Of a DNA stretch of 12,452 bases, positions 12,398 through 12,452 are shown piece after piece. The DNA is taken from contig CANRDA010000021.1 of NCBI GenBank assembly GCA_947629285.1, positions 1 through 12,452 on the forward strand, in the 5' to 3' direction. This stretch comes from an uncultured Bacilli bacterium (GTDB taxonomy: Bacteria > Bacillota_I > Bacilli_A > RF39 > UBA660). A model generated the notes under the pieces. It searched no databases, was not told the origin of the DNA, and was given only the letters and a program-made list of their open reading frames with translations. How positions within the stretch are numbered: position 1 is the first letter of the stretch; each line of letters opens with the position of its first letter. A program made the position numbers and the translations under genes.

Positions 12398-12452
12398 TTA
12401 AGATAATGACTGATTTTGGTATTCTGCATAAGCAATATTAAGATCAATAGGA
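12398..12452 (-). CDS. 3' end of a convergent minus-strand gene (C-terminus only)
   Basis: Reading the minus strand from the window edge gives an open frame of 17 codons, PIDLNIAYAEYQNQSLS, ending in TAA at 12400-12398. Its placement just past a convergent terminator, and the amphipathic composition, suggest that it is the real end of a larger gene outside the window. The fragment is too short to name a family. Confidence 0.5.
   Translation of the reverse strand, partial: PIDLNIAYAEYQNQSLS

Noticed and set aside
1..12452. Mycoplasma-type genetic code (TGA as Trp), considered because of the extreme AT content.
   Set aside because: TGA terminates the frames at 124-126, 8513-8515 and 12373-12375, and TGG is used for conserved Trp in RbgA and ValS.
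1..12452. CRISPR array, tRNA or rRNA gene, integrase attachment site or complete insertion sequence.
   Set aside because: I saw no regularly spaced repeats, cloverleaf, rRNA-like sequence, or paired terminal inverted repeats with target duplications.

Overview
The window is a very AT-rich stretch of a low-GC Gram-positive (Firmicutes-type) chromosome. Shine-Dalgarno sites are strong (GGAGG or GGTGAT), promoters are SigA-like (TATAAT), regulation includes a T-box, and parts of the gene order (mrnC, rlmB, then a sigH-like sigma gene) match Bacilli and Clostridia. TGA acts as a stop in several genes and TGG encodes Trp, so this is the standard bacterial code, not the Mycoplasma code. Base composition and gene content would fit an uncultured gut Bacilli or Tenericutes-related lineage, but the exact taxon is inference.

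Layout. 1-3940 is a tightly packed plus-strand block: the 3' end of an upstream gene, rbgA (50S assembly GTPase), mrnC (Mini-III RNase for 23S rRNA), rlmB (23S rRNA 2'-O-methyltransferase, with its own promoter), a membrane-anchored polysaccharide deacetylase with two SH3b-like segments, and a SigH-like sigma factor. A hairpin terminator then separates this block from a small minus-strand gene for an orphan transposase-type helix-turn-helix protein. 4300-5929 holds fmt plus an unknown membrane-anchored protein. Facing it is a minus-strand arginase gene. The arginase promoter lies back to back with that of a five-helix membrane protein (PF06541 type), and the two share a -35 hexamer.

7556-11082 is a regulated unit. 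A promoter and a complete T-box leader, whose specifier can be read as the valine codon GUA, precede a zinc-dependent phospholipase C-like gene and valS, and a strong terminator ends the unit. 11090-12384 holds three small unrecognised genes in two units with their own promoters and terminators. One looks like a degenerate HExxH-type metallopeptidase relative. The last 55 bases hold the 3' end of a convergent minus-strand gene.

Functionally the window is mostly translation: ribosome maturation (RbgA, MrnC, RlmB), initiator tRNA formylation (Fmt) and valyl-tRNA charging under T-box control (ValS). Envelope functions and uncharacterised small proteins are mixed in. I found no CRISPR array, complete insertion sequence, prophage, rRNA or tRNA gene. 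The less ordinary signals are the phospholipase-like gene under valine T-box control, the very short predicted mRNA leaders at several promoters, the lone HTH gene, and the unknown coupled pair at 11117-12012.
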